A DNA stretch of 64,000 bases, from positions 2,713,298-2,777,297 of the forward strand of contig NZ_CM003596.1 in NCBI RefSeq assembly GCF_001435845.1, read 5' to 3'. The stretch is from Psychrobacter sp. P11G3 (lineage in GTDB: Bacteria > Pseudomonadota > Gammaproteobacteria > Pseudomonadales > Moraxellaceae). The position numbers and the translations under genes were made by a program. How positions within the stretch are numbered: position 1 is the stretch's first letter; the number at the start of each line of letters is the position of its first letter. Positions 18,661 through 28,039 of this stretch are shown here, piece by piece. Below the pieces are notes generated by a model, which was not told where the DNA came from, made no database searches, and saw nothing but the letters and a program-made list of their open reading frames with translations.

Positions 18661-19572
18661 ATGATTACTTTACGACAACTTGAGTTTGCCCTAGCCGTCG
18701 CCAAACATCGTCATTTTAAACGTGCTGCTGAGGATTGCAATATCTCGCAGTCTGCACTGAGTTTGGGTATCGCAGAATTAGAAAAACAGCTAGATACTCA
18801 GATTTTTGAGCGTAATAATAAACAGGTATTGATTACCCCTATCGGTCAAGACATTCTCACGCGGGCGCAGCGAGTGTTTTCTGAGGTCAGCGATTTGACC
18901 ACACGTGCTCATAGCCATCAGACGCCACTTGCCTATCCTATGACTGTCGGTATTATTCCGACAATAGCGCCTTATTTGCTGCCAAAAGTACTGCCTGCGC
19001 TGCGTGCTCAATATCCAGAGTTCCGTATGACCATCGTCGAACAACAGACAGAGCGTCTGCTTGAGCAAGTACGCTACGGTCATATCGATACGGCCATCAT
19101 TGCGCTACCTTATGCAGTAGATGGGCTACACAGTTTTGAGTTTTGGAGTGAAGACTTCTTCGCTGTATTTCCAAAAGACGACATACATGCCAAGCTTGAT
19201 ACCATCAATGCTGATGAACTGGCAACTGCCAACCTGATGTTACTTGGCGAAGGTCATTGCTTAACGGACCAGACGCTGTCTGTCTGTCATTTCGACCGTG
19301 CCCAGATGAAATCAAGCTTCTCAGATGCCAGTTTAAATACCTTGATTCAAATGGCACTTGCCAACATGGGCACAACGCTAGTGCCTGAAATGGCGCTCGA
19401 TCAGCTACACCTGCAAAACCAAAATGCCGTCGCCATACCATTGGCTGAAGACGGGCCGCATCGCCATATTGCCTTTGTCACCCGTCTGAACTATGCGCGT
19501 GTCGATGATGTTAGCTTGCTTGGAGATGTATTCAACAAAGCATTTAAAGATGCGGTAGCTAATAAAGAATAA
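18661..19572 (+). CDS. oxyR: LysR-family peroxide sensor OxyR
   Basis: A 303-residue LysR regulator. The redox pair Cys200 and Cys209 occurs in GEGHCLTDQTLSVC, equivalent to Cys199/Cys208 of E. coli OxyR (GHCLRDQ...C). The N terminus MITLRQLEFALAVAKHRHFKRAAEDCNISQSALS is the DNA-binding wHTH. Peroxide oxidation forms the disulfide and activates peroxide-defence genes, here most plausibly the divergent ahpC and the nearby ahpF. A GAGAGG ribosome site precedes the start. The HD-like gene follows 39 bp later and may be cotranscribed. Confidence 0.96.
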   Translation: MITLRQLEFALAVAKHRHFKRAAEDCNISQSALSLGIAELEKQLDTQIFERNNKQVLITPIGQDILTRAQRVFSEVSDLTTRAHSHQTPLAYPMTVGIIPTIAPYLLPKVLPALRAQYPEFRMTIVEQQTERLLEQVRYGHIDTAIIALPYAVDGLHSFEFWSEDFFAVFPKDDIHAKLDTINADELATANLMLLGEGHCLTDQTLSVCHFDRAQMKSSFSDASLNTLIQMALANMGTTLVPEMALDQLHLQNQNAVAIPLAEDGPHRHIAFVTRLNYARVDDVSLLGDVFNKAFKDAVANKE

Positions 19573-19611
19573 TCAAACCATCTTTACCACGGTCATAGTG
19601 AAAAACGACAT

Positions 19612-20283
19612 ATGAAAACTGTCTCAAATAAGCATGATGAGCTTGGCAAGTGCTTTGCACAGCATTTGTCAACTATGACCAGTGATATCTCGCCAAAGCA
19701 AGTAGATAGGCTTTGGCAGGAGATCGTGACGCGCTATGGCGAACCACAACGTGCTTATCATACACTCAATCACATTGAGCAGTTGTTGGTAGAGTTTGAG
19801 AATATTAAGCAGGTTCTGTCTGAGCCGCATATCATTGCATTAGTACTGTACTATCATGATGTGATATACGACCCAACACGATCCGACAATGAGTTGAAAA
19901 GTGCAGAATTTGCGACAGATGCTTTGAGCCCTTATCTCAGTTCAGAGCAATACCAACAGATTCATGCTCTCATTATGATGACCGCTAATCATCAGCTAGA
20001 TACGTTGGTAGACAGTGACAAATATAACGATGCGGCATATCTGTTAGATATGGATTTGAGTATTTTGGGTGCGCCTTGGCCTACCTACAGGCAGTATGCA
20101 AAGGCGATACGTCAAGAATATAAGCATGTCGCCGATGACAGCTACCGTGATGGGCGCACTGCAGTGTTACAAGGATTACTAGCACATCCCAAACTCTATC
20201 TGACTGACCATTACTATGATCAGTTAGAAACGCAAGCTCGAGCTAATATCAAGCGCGAGCTTACTTCGCTTGCAGCTTTATAA
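19612..20283 (+). CDS. HD-superfamily-like metal-dependent hydrolase
   Basis: A 223-residue predicted phosphohydrolase of the COG4339 type (HD superfamily). Likely metal ligands are in YHTLNHIEQLL (about residues 54-64), LYYHDVIYDPTRSDNELKSAE (about 83-103) and MTANHQ. The conserved closing segment LDMDLSILGAPWPTYRQYAKAIRQEY is typical of the family. Substrate unknown. It overlaps the 3' end of the convergent methyltransferase gene by 23 bp and follows oxyR closely. Confidence 0.85.
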   Translation: MKTVSNKHDELGKCFAQHLSTMTSDISPKQVDRLWQEIVTRYGEPQRAYHTLNHIEQLLVEFENIKQVLSEPHIIALVLYYHDVIYDPTRSDNELKSAEFATDALSPYLSSEQYQQIHALIMMTANHQLDTLVDSDKYNDAAYLLDMDLSILGAPWPTYRQYAKAIRQEYKHVADDSYRDGRTAVLQGLLAHPKLYLTDHYYDQLETQARANIKRELTSLAAL

Positions 20284-20863
20284 ACAGCTCACTACCTTGC
20301 CGTGCTGGATGTGAATTATAGCTGGGCTCTATAATATCGATATCAAAATGACTTTGAAAACGTTGTTGGTACTCTTCCTTGCTGCCGCCAAATGGTGGCT
20401 CTTCTCGTCCAAAATCCGTGTCGAATAACAATCCAACCAGCTTACCTTGTGGCTTTAACAACCTTGCCATCTGCTGCACGTATTCATCACGTCGCAATGG
20501 ATTAATCGCACAAAAAAACGTCTGCTCAAGTATCCAATCAAACTGATACTGCTCAGCTAACAAGCTAAAAAAATCCGCACAGATCAGATGTTCAGAAGGA
20601 AAATCAGGATAGCGCTCTGCAAACGTCTCAATCGGTGCAGGGGCAAAATCAACTAGCGTAATATTGGTAAAACCTTGCTCATATAAATAACCCACTTCAT
20701 AGGCGTTACCTGCACCTGGCACTAATATCGCCTGACCTTTCGCGCTCTCAGGTAACTGGTCAATATAAGCTTTTAGCGGTGGCGATACCTGCCCCATATC
20801 CCAACCGATGCTGTTCTTCTCATAACGCTGCTGCCAAAACTCCGCTTGGTTGACGTTTTCCAT
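20261..20863 (-). CDS. Thiopurine S-methyltransferase (TPMT) family protein
   Basis: A 200-residue SAM-dependent methyltransferase. It has the TPMT family features FWQQRYEKNSIGWDMGQVSPPL, the SAM motif ILVPGAGNAYEVGYL, ILEQTFFCAINPLRR and the GGREEP-like GREEPPFGGSKEEY segment. Bacterial relatives methylate thiopurines, selenite/selenocysteine or tellurite. The start at 20863 was chosen because CAGGGATG precedes it at a good distance; a GTG 39 bp upstream has no ribosome site. It ends inside the convergent HD-like gene. Confidence 0.9.
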   Translation of the reverse strand: MENVNQAEFWQQRYEKNSIGWDMGQVSPPLKAYIDQLPESAKGQAILVPGAGNAYEVGYLYEQGFTNITLVDFAPAPIETFAERYPDFPSEHLICADFFSLLAEQYQFDWILEQTFFCAINPLRRDEYVQQMARLLKPQGKLVGLLFDTDFGREEPPFGGSKEEYQQRFQSHFDIDIIEPSYNSHPARQGSELFIKLQAK

Positions 20864-20941
20864 ATGACATCCCTGTATATAAACCTGCTGATTAAACGAC
20901 ACGATTTGTACCGTTATTCTTTATCATATCAGGCTTATTCA

Positions 20942-20979
20942 GACGTGTCCTTATTTTAAAGGCGTGTCCCTATTTTAAA
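20942..20979. repeat. Tandem 19-bp repeat related to the MITE-like end at 63.3 kb
   Basis: GACGTGTCCTTATTTTAAA (20942-20960) is followed at once by GGCGTGTCCCTATTTTAAA (20961-20979), 17 of 19 identical. The GG(A)CGTGTCC core is the same as in the terminal inverted repeats of the element at 63326-63495, so this is likely a fragment or degenerate relative. No protein is encoded. Confidence 0.5.
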
Positions 20980-21079
20980 AAATGATGATGAGAATAGGAC
21001 TAGGTGCTCTGCATAATGAAAGTTACACAGATGATATCGAGCTATTTATTAGAACTATTTAAATAGTTAGGTAATAGGT

Positions 21080-21733
21080 TTAATCCAGCTGCCCTGTTTT
21101 GCCCGCTAGTATGTTATGCCATTGCTGATAATCTGGCATCGCTGTGGCAACCGTTTGCCAAAACGCTCGGCTATGGTTGGCATGATGCAAGTGGCACAGC
21201 TCATGAACGATTACGTATTCGGTGCATTCGATAGGATAGGCAGGAAGATAGACTGATAGCCAAATTCGTTTTGCGCGCGTGTTGCAACTGCCCCAACGTG
21301 TGTGCATTTTTTTCAATCGTATTTCATTGGCATAAACGCCAACGATTGGCTGCCACTTATCAAATAATGCAGGTGTGACTTCGGAGAGTTGTTGCCGATA
21401 ATAGGTGGTTTTTTGATCGGGGCTGAGCGTAAACGATTGCTCTGTACCCCATAATAAAACTGAGTTATTAGCAGCTGAAAAGTTTGACGACGTATTCTGT
21501 CTACGTCTATATTGTTCTAATACCTGTGGGTGATTTGCAATCGCCCAAGGCATCCGCTTAGCCACAGCATGCAACATTTGTGATGCACTGACATGCATTG
21601 GTGCAGAGACCATCAACGTATAAGGCTTTAAGCAAAAATTGATATTTTTAACACGCTTTTGACTGATATGTAGCTCGATGCCTGCCTGTGCAAGTTGCTG
21701 TCTGACAGTATCTAAATTGGTATCTAAGCTAAT
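21080..21733 (-). CDS. YgjP-like (DUF45/M48-like) metal-dependent hydrolase, probable ATT start
   Basis: A zinc-metalloprotease-like protein with the HELCHLHHANHS motif (HExxH plus a downstream His) and the family motif KKMHTRWGSC. The first ordinary start (ATG/TTG near 21616) would cut off the conserved N-terminal segment KRVKNINFCLKPYTLMVSAP, which is open in frame upstream. The frame continues to a stop at 21734-21736, and immediately inside it lies ATT (21731-21733) preceded at six bases by a perfect AAGGAGGT. I therefore call a 217-residue protein starting with ATT. The substrate of YgjP/DUF45 proteins is not established; relatives assist restriction systems or proteolysis. Confidence 0.82.
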   Translation of the reverse strand: MSLDTNLDTVRQQLAQAGIELHISQKRVKNINFCLKPYTLMVSAPMHVSASQMLHAVAKRMPWAIANHPQVLEQYRRRQNTSSNFSAANNSVLLWGTEQSFTLSPDQKTTYYRQQLSEVTPALFDKWQPIVGVYANEIRLKKMHTRWGSCNTRAKRIWLSVYLPAYPIECTEYVIVHELCHLHHANHSRAFWQTVATAMPDYQQWHNILAGKTGQLD

Positions 21734-21829
21734 GCTCTACCTCCTTGGCCGACTATTACTACTGTTCTAGCAATAGTCGTTATTAATCGCCATGCCTGTG
21801 CGTCTGTCGCTCTTGTTGAACGTCATGGG

Positions 21830-23392
21830 TCACAGTGCTTGCAAATGGTTGTCAAACGACATCATATGCAGTTGACTGTCTTTGATAATCCGCTCATGAA
21901 GTTCAATGTCGCCTACGTCTAACTTTACTTCTGGTAAAGTATTTACTCTTAACGCAGTTAACTGCCCTTGACCATCACTGACGATAAATCCTGTCGGTTC
22001 GGCATATTTATCAATTTTACTCATTAAAGCACTAGAATTAGCTAACACCGAAGCCCCTGCACAATCTGGCAGGCTTACATCATCAATCAGCTCACGAGTA
22101 TGCAAATCATAAATCGCCGCACAGCCACCAATCGGCGTGGTCACACACAGTAAGTTACGCTCACTATCCACCGCCACGCTAGCGATATATTGGTGAAAAC
22201 GTTGCCATTGATTGTTTGGCATAATGAGTGGAATAAAGCTGCCGTCACCACGTTTATGAGTCAATACCAATGGTACATTGATATGTTTTTCACCTTGGAA
22301 CTGAATACCGATCATCACTGTGCCGTCATTGTGCATGGCTAAGTGGCGCACACTCATCTGATTATGTTCGGGAGTCACTTGCTCAAGCAATGTGCCATCG
22401 TGACGATTCAGATAAACCAGTGATGGTCGCATGGTATCTAGATTTAGCTCTTCGCGTGAGGCCTGCTCGGTTTTGATACCCCCATTTGCAATGACGAGCG
22501 TTTCGCTATCAGGATGCATAATCAGCTCATGCGGGCCTATACCATATGAGTCAAATTCTGCTACTTTTTGATAAGCATCATGGGCATCATAGATACCGAT
22601 TTTGCCTGCCAGACTCACTGTGTCGTTCTCGGTTACGTAGAGCAAGCTGCCATCTAAACTGTAGCAAGCATGACCATAAAAGTGACGGTTTACATCAGCT
22701 GTAATCGCATGTTGTACTTGCCCATTTGATGTATTAAGCACCCAGAATTTTTCGCTTGGACGACGACCCATGACGACGACATCACGTCTTTGATTGACAT
22801 TACTATGCTGAGTTTGAGCTTCAGATACATTAACAGATACAGGCTGAACAACGATGTCGTGGACACGCTCAGGCATAGTCGTCTGCCAAACGATTTGTCT
22901 GTCAGCATCAATACCTACCACACCAAAGTCGTGCTCATTCTGGCTTGATGTGGCCTGATCTTTTGGCATGGATGCGACGCCACTGACCCAACTGACTGGT
23001 CGTGCCAGCATCGTTGTCGTATGCATGACAGCAAAATCAGGTACATCACTATTATCATCACCTACAGCATGATAAGCCTGCTTCCATGTTGCCGCTGCTT
23101 GCTCACAAGCATAGCGCAATCGCGAAAGCTTCGGCGTTGAATCAGGTGCCGCTCGTAATGCCTGCAACTGTGTACGAATACCATCTACATAATCTTGCAG
23201 ACTGGCATCTGGATGCTGCTGCTTACGATAACGATGGTGAATACCGACCAGCGCCGCCGTACCCACTGCTGTCAGCACTGAAGTCGTCAAAAGCTCATGA
23301 GCTGACGAAGTTTTCCCAGACCGATTAGACCTATTCATCTGGTCATGAGTCTGGGCTACTGACACTGCTGTACTCGCTTCGATAGTAGACAT
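21830..23392 (-). CDS. DUF1513 beta-propeller protein of the imelysin operon
   Basis: A 520-residue protein. An N-terminal hydrophobic segment (LLTTSVLTAVGTAALVGI, about residues 33-50) should anchor or export it. The rest reads as a WD/NHL-like propeller matching DUF1513: FYGHACYSLDGSLLYVTEND, then GIGPHELIMHPDSETLVIANGG and SVRHLAMHNDGTVMIG. DUF1513 proteins are the last gene of imelysin iron operons; their molecular role is unknown. The ATG lies 3 bp after the stop of the upstream imelysin gene, so translation is coupled. The canonical Tat twin-arginine is not obvious at this N terminus. Confidence 0.85.
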   Translation of the reverse strand: MSTIEASTAVSVAQTHDQMNRSNRSGKTSSAHELLTTSVLTAVGTAALVGIHHRYRKQQHPDASLQDYVDGIRTQLQALRAAPDSTPKLSRLRYACEQAAATWKQAYHAVGDDNSDVPDFAVMHTTTMLARPVSWVSGVASMPKDQATSSQNEHDFGVVGIDADRQIVWQTTMPERVHDIVVQPVSVNVSEAQTQHSNVNQRRDVVVMGRRPSEKFWVLNTSNGQVQHAITADVNRHFYGHACYSLDGSLLYVTENDTVSLAGKIGIYDAHDAYQKVAEFDSYGIGPHELIMHPDSETLVIANGGIKTEQASREELNLDTMRPSLVYLNRHDGTLLEQVTPEHNQMSVRHLAMHNDGTVMIGIQFQGEKHINVPLVLTHKRGDGSFIPLIMPNNQWQRFHQYIASVAVDSERNLLCVTTPIGGCAAIYDLHTRELIDDVSLPDCAGASVLANSSALMSKIDKYAEPTGFIVSDGQGQLTALRVNTLPEVKLDVGDIELHERIIKDSQLHMMSFDNHLQAL

Positions 23393-23395
23393 TGT

Positions 23396-24547
23396 CTAAT
23401 CGCCATCAGTGCTATTAAAGCCCACACGGATACCAAGTGCTGGGATTAACTGGCGCTTAATAAGACGGGTGACATCAGTCAAATGATCGTACAACGCTTG
23501 TTGATCGTCCTTATTCGCCTCTGATAAATCTTCTGGCATTTGTGCTAATAATGCAGTCGTGTCAGCTAATGCAGTTGATAGATTATCCGAAACTTTGTTT
23601 TCATCATTGCTACCAAGAATAGCCGTCAATACTGGGTCAGTCATGGCTTTATTGATAGTATCTAACTTAGCATTGATGATAGCGCGGCTTTGACCAGCAG
23701 TAGCAGCAGGTAAATGACCCTTTGCTTTACCTGTCAGACCGAGTGGCTGATCAATGGCATTAGACTTCATGGTTTCAATCAATGATAGTAGAGAGTTAAT
23801 CCACTGATTTAGGCCTCTATCGCTTTCTGCTGTTTTGTCTATCGCCAATAAATCCGTCGCGTTTTGCTGCCAGTTTTTCTCGATGTCTTTTAGACGCGTG
23901 CTCAACGCACTACTAGCGCTAATCACGTAAGCACACTGACTAGCGTCTAAACTTTCATTGGCAAACAAGGCCTCTTCTAATCCTGGCACGCCTTGTACAA
24001 TCGCGCTCTCACCAGCAAGTTGCTCTGGCGTTAGTTTTGGATTGGCAGCGATTAAATCAGCCACGCCACTGTGTACGAGTCCGCGCTCGTCAGGATAGTA
24101 GTTTATATATAAATTGCTCATACTAGCAGTCGCAGGACCAAAGTTGACCATCTCAGCACTTGACCATGCTTGTGCCAATACTAGCCACTGCGCACGTAAT
24201 GCTTGTAGCTCATCGCCACTTACTGGAGCTTGGGTACAATGCTTCTGCGCCAATTCGTTCAATAGATCGCTTTGCTTGGCTGCATCAGCATACGCGGGAA
24301 TCACGATATCGTCAGCCACATGCGTCAAGTACGTTTTTGCAGTCTCAGGGCTGATATCTACTGCAACGATTTGCTCAGTACTTTCTTTGCTGTTTTCTAC
24401 TGAGCTGTCAGTAGCTGCACTGTCTTGCACAACTTTTTGGCTGTCTACATCTGCAGCTTTGTTGTCATCGGCAGGTTTGACACAACTGATCAGCAGTCCA
24501 GCACTCAATGCAGATAGCGCCATTGCCAAAGCGTGGTTTATTTTCAT
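23396..24547 (-). CDS. Imelysin-family lipoprotein
   Basis: A 383-residue predicted lipoprotein (lipobox LLISC, Cys about 22) with an acidic Ser/Asp/Glu-rich linker (residues 27-65) followed by an all-helical imelysin domain. The domain includes LAQAWSSAEMVNFGPA, the GVPGLEEALF motif that corresponds to the GxHxxE region, and LGIRVGFNSTDGD at the C terminus. Imelysin proteins are surface or periplasmic iron-uptake components. It follows the di-heme protein by 69 bp and is directly coupled to the DUF1513 gene. Confidence 0.88.
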   Translation of the reverse strand: MKINHALAMALSALSAGLLISCVKPADDNKAADVDSQKVVQDSAATDSSVENSKESTEQIVAVDISPETAKTYLTHVADDIVIPAYADAAKQSDLLNELAQKHCTQAPVSGDELQALRAQWLVLAQAWSSAEMVNFGPATASMSNLYINYYPDERGLVHSGVADLIAANPKLTPEQLAGESAIVQGVPGLEEALFANESLDASQCAYVISASSALSTRLKDIEKNWQQNATDLLAIDKTAESDRGLNQWINSLLSLIETMKSNAIDQPLGLTGKAKGHLPAATAGQSRAIINAKLDTINKAMTDPVLTAILGSNDENKVSDNLSTALADTTALLAQMPEDLSEANKDDQQALYDHLTDVTRLIKRQLIPALGIRVGFNSTDGD

Positions 24548-24616
24548 AGGTTTCTCGGTAATGTTATAGGTAGTAATTTATAGCGTTTTTATACTGATTT
24601 TATAATAGCGACTTTA

Positions 24617-26293
24617 TTACAGTGATTTTAGGAACGCATTAAGCTCTGCGCGACCTTGTTTGTCCAACTTCAATACTTGTTGCTTTTGCTTTTCGGCTTC
24701 TCCGCCATGCCATAAAACCGCTTCCATCAATGTACGGGCACGGCCATCATGCAAAAACGTCGCTTGAGGATCAACTGTCTGCGCAAGCCCCACGCCCCAA
24801 AGTGCTGGCGTACGCCATTCATAAGAGTTGGCTAAAAATTCAACTTGGGCACTTTTTGGTGGTAGTTTGCCAGCAATCGTACGATCAGCGAGATCATCGC
24901 CCATATCGTGCAATAGCAAATCTGTATAAGGATAAATCACTTGTCCATGCTGCTCAAGATGATCATCGTCGGTTTTTGGCAACTGATATCTTGGCGTATG
25001 GCAGCTTTGACAACCCATGTCATAAAAACGCTTTTTGCCAGCCAGCACGAGCTTATCATCCGCATTGCGGCGATGCGGCACTGCTAGATTGCGAGTATAA
25101 AACTCTACAAACTTAGCAACCTCATCATTTACTTCAACAGGTGACTTACCATTGCCCTGCTCATCAGCACCTGTCGCTGCATTTAGGCAAGCGGTCTGCG
25201 TTGGCATACAGGATTCGTTAGGACGGATGTTGGACGTCAGACCCATGTCTTCGTTAAAGGCACTTTGGTTCTGAGTAATCAGCTTGGTTTGACCCGCTTT
25301 CCACCCAAATCGTCCAAGCGCACGCTTACCCGTTTGCGGATCCATTACCCAGTTAAATTTACCACTGATATCACCATTGCTACTGTCGCTGGCTTGTTTT
25401 TTAATGTCATCGTCAGGTATTTGCTCTAGTAGCCCAAGCCCAATCATCGGTAGCGCCACACGCGGCGATACCATCATGTCATCGTCAAAAGCACCGTAAC
25501 CAGGTTTGGTCAAATTAAACGTTGGCGCACGTAGCGTCTCGACGTACCCATCAGCAAAGGTAACTGGTTTATCTGTCCATTGCACCGCAATTCTGGCTTC
25601 AGCAGGCACGCCCTGAATACCACGATCTTGTAGCTGGCCACCATACATAGGATGAGCCACCTTTTCAATTAGCGAATCCTGTAGCTGCTTGCGCTGCTCA
25701 TCGGTCGTCGCTGGCATAGACAGCCGAATTAACAAACTATCAGCATCATCATTGGCAGTCATCGGCGCATGACCTCGCCCATCTTTGACATGACAAGACT
25801 GGCAAGCGGCCACATTGAATAATGCGCCCAGTCCATCACGACTATCAGTACTAGCAGGAGCAACCACCCATGGCTGTTTGAAAAACGCGTTACCAATAAA
25901 GAATGATCCTTTACGAGAAGCTGCTAGATTCGATGAAGGCTTCGAGTAGCTCTCAGCACTGCTAATGCTAATACCAGAGTCACCGCCCTGCTTGATCTCT
26001 TGAGGATCAAAGCTCACCAGTTGCTGCATTGGCACACCTGCCAGTGCTTCTATATTTTTGACGTGTTCGGCCGACAGCGATTGGCTGTTTTCACTGCTGC
26101 TTTCATTACTTGAGGCCTGCTCTGAAGTAACATCAGAAACATCGTCAGAAGTGTCGTCAGAAACGCTATCAGATGGTTGACATGCACTGATAGCCATTGC
26201 ACTGGCGATAATTAGCGCAAGCTTAGAGGGTATATGTCGTAGGATTTGAGTAGCAAGAGGAGAATCAGAGGGGTTAACATTATTGGCGTTCAT
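24617..26293 (-). CDS. Di-heme oxidoreductase-like cytochrome c (DHOR family)
   Basis: A 558-residue secreted c-type cytochrome of the di-heme oxidoredoxin-like (thiol oxidoreductase, COG3488) family. A lipobox-like MAISAC (about residues 33-38) suggests a lipoprotein. Two haem sites read CQSCHVKDGRGH (about 163) and CQSCHTPRY (about 426). Other family marks are FNVAACQSCHVKDGRG, GRFGWKAGQ, MGLTSNIRPNESC and FLHDGRARTLMEAVLWHGGEA. In imelysin operons it probably performs redox chemistry on iron. It needs the Ccm system for haem attachment, part of which is encoded at 56.7-60.1 kb. Confidence 0.92.
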   Translation of the reverse strand: MNANNVNPSDSPLATQILRHIPSKLALIIASAMAISACQPSDSVSDDTSDDVSDVTSEQASSNESSSENSQSLSAEHVKNIEALAGVPMQQLVSFDPQEIKQGGDSGISISSAESYSKPSSNLAASRKGSFFIGNAFFKQPWVVAPASTDSRDGLGALFNVAACQSCHVKDGRGHAPMTANDDADSLLIRLSMPATTDEQRKQLQDSLIEKVAHPMYGGQLQDRGIQGVPAEARIAVQWTDKPVTFADGYVETLRAPTFNLTKPGYGAFDDDMMVSPRVALPMIGLGLLEQIPDDDIKKQASDSSNGDISGKFNWVMDPQTGKRALGRFGWKAGQTKLITQNQSAFNEDMGLTSNIRPNESCMPTQTACLNAATGADEQGNGKSPVEVNDEVAKFVEFYTRNLAVPHRRNADDKLVLAGKKRFYDMGCQSCHTPRYQLPKTDDDHLEQHGQVIYPYTDLLLHDMGDDLADRTIAGKLPPKSAQVEFLANSYEWRTPALWGVGLAQTVDPQATFLHDGRARTLMEAVLWHGGEAEKQKQQVLKLDKQGRAELNAFLKSL

Positions 26294-26578
26294 AGAAATT
26301 AATTGCCTTAGCGCTAGAGTAGAACCATTAAAATTTTGTCATACCATCTCATTATATGTCGTCACAATCATTGCCTATCGACATATAATGAAATGGTACA
26401 CCGGCCAATTGGCTTATTTAATGCTCGTAAAAATGCGTTGCCAACGGTGGCTGACAACGCACGTATTATATCTAATCTAAGTATCTAATAAACAGCGGTT
26501 ACTGACCTATAACGACTAATAAAACGTCACAAAGCCAATGAAAGGCTTTTAAATAAGGACCGCTAGCTTAAATTTTTC
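26294..26578. repeat. Three consecutive stem-loops in the gap between the two halves of the imelysin operon
   Basis: The gap holds a strong hairpin with 20-base arms, 19 of 20 paired (26342-26361 with 26379-26398, 17-base loop). It also holds a bulged stem TGCGTTG-CCA...TGG...CAACGCA (26434-26461) and a short AAAGCC/GGCTTT stem (26532-26549). None has a T-run on the minus strand. They lie between irpA-like and di-heme genes and could set relative transcript levels or stability. Confidence 0.6.
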
Positions 26579-28039
26579 TTAAAACTGTGACCCAGCATCT
26601 GCGTCTAGATTATCGATGCCAACTGCTTTTGCAGCGTTTTCGATACTGGCCGTCAGCTCTTGTAAGCTAGTGATGCCCGCTTCAACCCATCCACGACGGA
26701 TGTTTTGTTCTTCAGCAGAGATACCTTCTTGGCTAGCTTGACCGACAGTTGCAATCATCTGATCAATCTTGATGCCGTCTTTTTCGCCTTTTTTAACGAT
26801 AACGTTGAACGCGCCTTCTACTTTGTTGAACTCAGCAGCCAATTTATCAGCGGCTTCTGTATGTCCGTTATCCGTTAGATAATCTTTGATACCGTAGCCG
26901 CCAACTGTCTTACCAGCGACTGTTGTATAGCTACCATTAAAGACGTTTTGGATACCGCGCGCATTATTAGCATAGCTCAGATGAGTCAAATCACTAAAGC
27001 ATTCGTGCTCATCTTCGGTAGAGCCAGTAACAAAAGCGACCTGCATACGCTCAGAAGCAAGCTCACCTAATGCTAGGCTACCCATTTGATACATAATTTG
27101 GCGCAGACCATTATCATATTTGCGCGCTATCAAATCACTACGCAAAGTATTTTCAGTATCAGGCTGCCACTGTGCTTCCATCGCGGTCAAATCATCAACC
27201 AATAGTTGAGTTGCAGCAGTTAAGAATTCCCCGCGGCGCTCACAGATACCGGCATCTTCGTTGACGGTCTCACCACTAGTACACTGTCCGGCTTCAGCCA
27301 CATAGTCAGCGACTGGGCGATTACCTGCGCCTTCTTTCACGCCATTGTTGTCTTGACCCCACAGCATAAATTCAATGGCATGATAGCCAGTGGTTACATT
27401 GGCTTCACTACCACCGATTTCATTCATTTCTGCAAGTAGCTCAGGTGTGATTGTACTGGTATCTTGCTTGATACTACCGACAGTAATGCTGTCGCTATTG
27501 ATGATGTTCTCTTGGCTGTTATATTCGCCTTCATAGTCGTCACCAACATAATCAATCAATGCTTCATCAAGTGGCCAAGCATTGATCTGCCCTTCCCAGC
27601 TATCAATACTGTTGATAGCACGTTTATCATTGGCAGTCACAAAGCCTTCATCAAAACGGAAAATTTCAGTTTGTGAATACGGCTGACGTGCTGCTTTATA
27701 GGCAGCTTTTGCAGCATCAAGGTTTTCTTGTGTTGGGGTGGCCACGTATGTTTCTACCGCAGTTTGTAGCGCTTTGGCCGTGTCCAACGAATCTTTATAA
27801 GCGGCGTGTGCCATATTTGCATAACTGATAATCAATCTATCAATATGTGCTTTTTCGGCAGTAGTCATCTCTGAATTATCAGCTGTCTCTGTGTTTGCTA
27901 CTTCTGTTTGCGTTTCTGTCGCAGCATTGGTGTCTTCATCGGCTTGCTTTGTACAGCCCGACACCATTAACAATCCTGCAAGTGCAACAGCTAAAGTAGT
28001 TGGTAAAAGCTTACGGCTCGTTACTGTGGTAATCGTCAT
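26579..28039 (-). CDS. Imelysin-family iron-regulated lipoprotein (IrpA-like)
   Basis: A 486-residue lipoprotein, first gene of the imelysin operon. The start at ATG 28039 follows a TTGAGGATATGT ribosome site; a TTG eight codons upstream is less likely. The lipobox is LMVSGC, followed by an acidic Thr/Glu linker. The imelysin domain has the canonical TGYHAIEFMLWGQD (GxHxxE) and PVADYV, and extends to a C-terminal GWVEAGITSL segment. IrpA-like imelysins take part in iron acquisition and are iron-repressed. A near-perfect Fur box lies 174 bp upstream. Confidence 0.92.
   Translation of the reverse strand: MTITTVTSRKLLPTTLAVALAGLLMVSGCTKQADEDTNAATETQTEVANTETADNSEMTTAEKAHIDRLIISYANMAHAAYKDSLDTAKALQTAVETYVATPTQENLDAAKAAYKAARQPYSQTEIFRFDEGFVTANDKRAINSIDSWEGQINAWPLDEALIDYVGDDYEGEYNSQENIINSDSITVGSIKQDTSTITPELLAEMNEIGGSEANVTTGYHAIEFMLWGQDNNGVKEGAGNRPVADYVAEAGQCTSGETVNEDAGICERRGEFLTAATQLLVDDLTAMEAQWQPDTENTLRSDLIARKYDNGLRQIMYQMGSLALGELASERMQVAFVTGSTEDEHECFSDLTHLSYANNARGIQNVFNGSYTTVAGKTVGGYGIKDYLTDNGHTEAADKLAAEFNKVEGAFNVIVKKGEKDGIKIDQMIATVGQASQEGISAEEQNIRRGWVEAGITSLQELTASIENAAKAVGIDNLDADAGSQF

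Noticed and set aside
26434..26461. The second stem-loop in the imelysin operon gap as a terminator
   Set aside because: The stem is bulged and has no T-run on the minus strand; it is reported only as structure.
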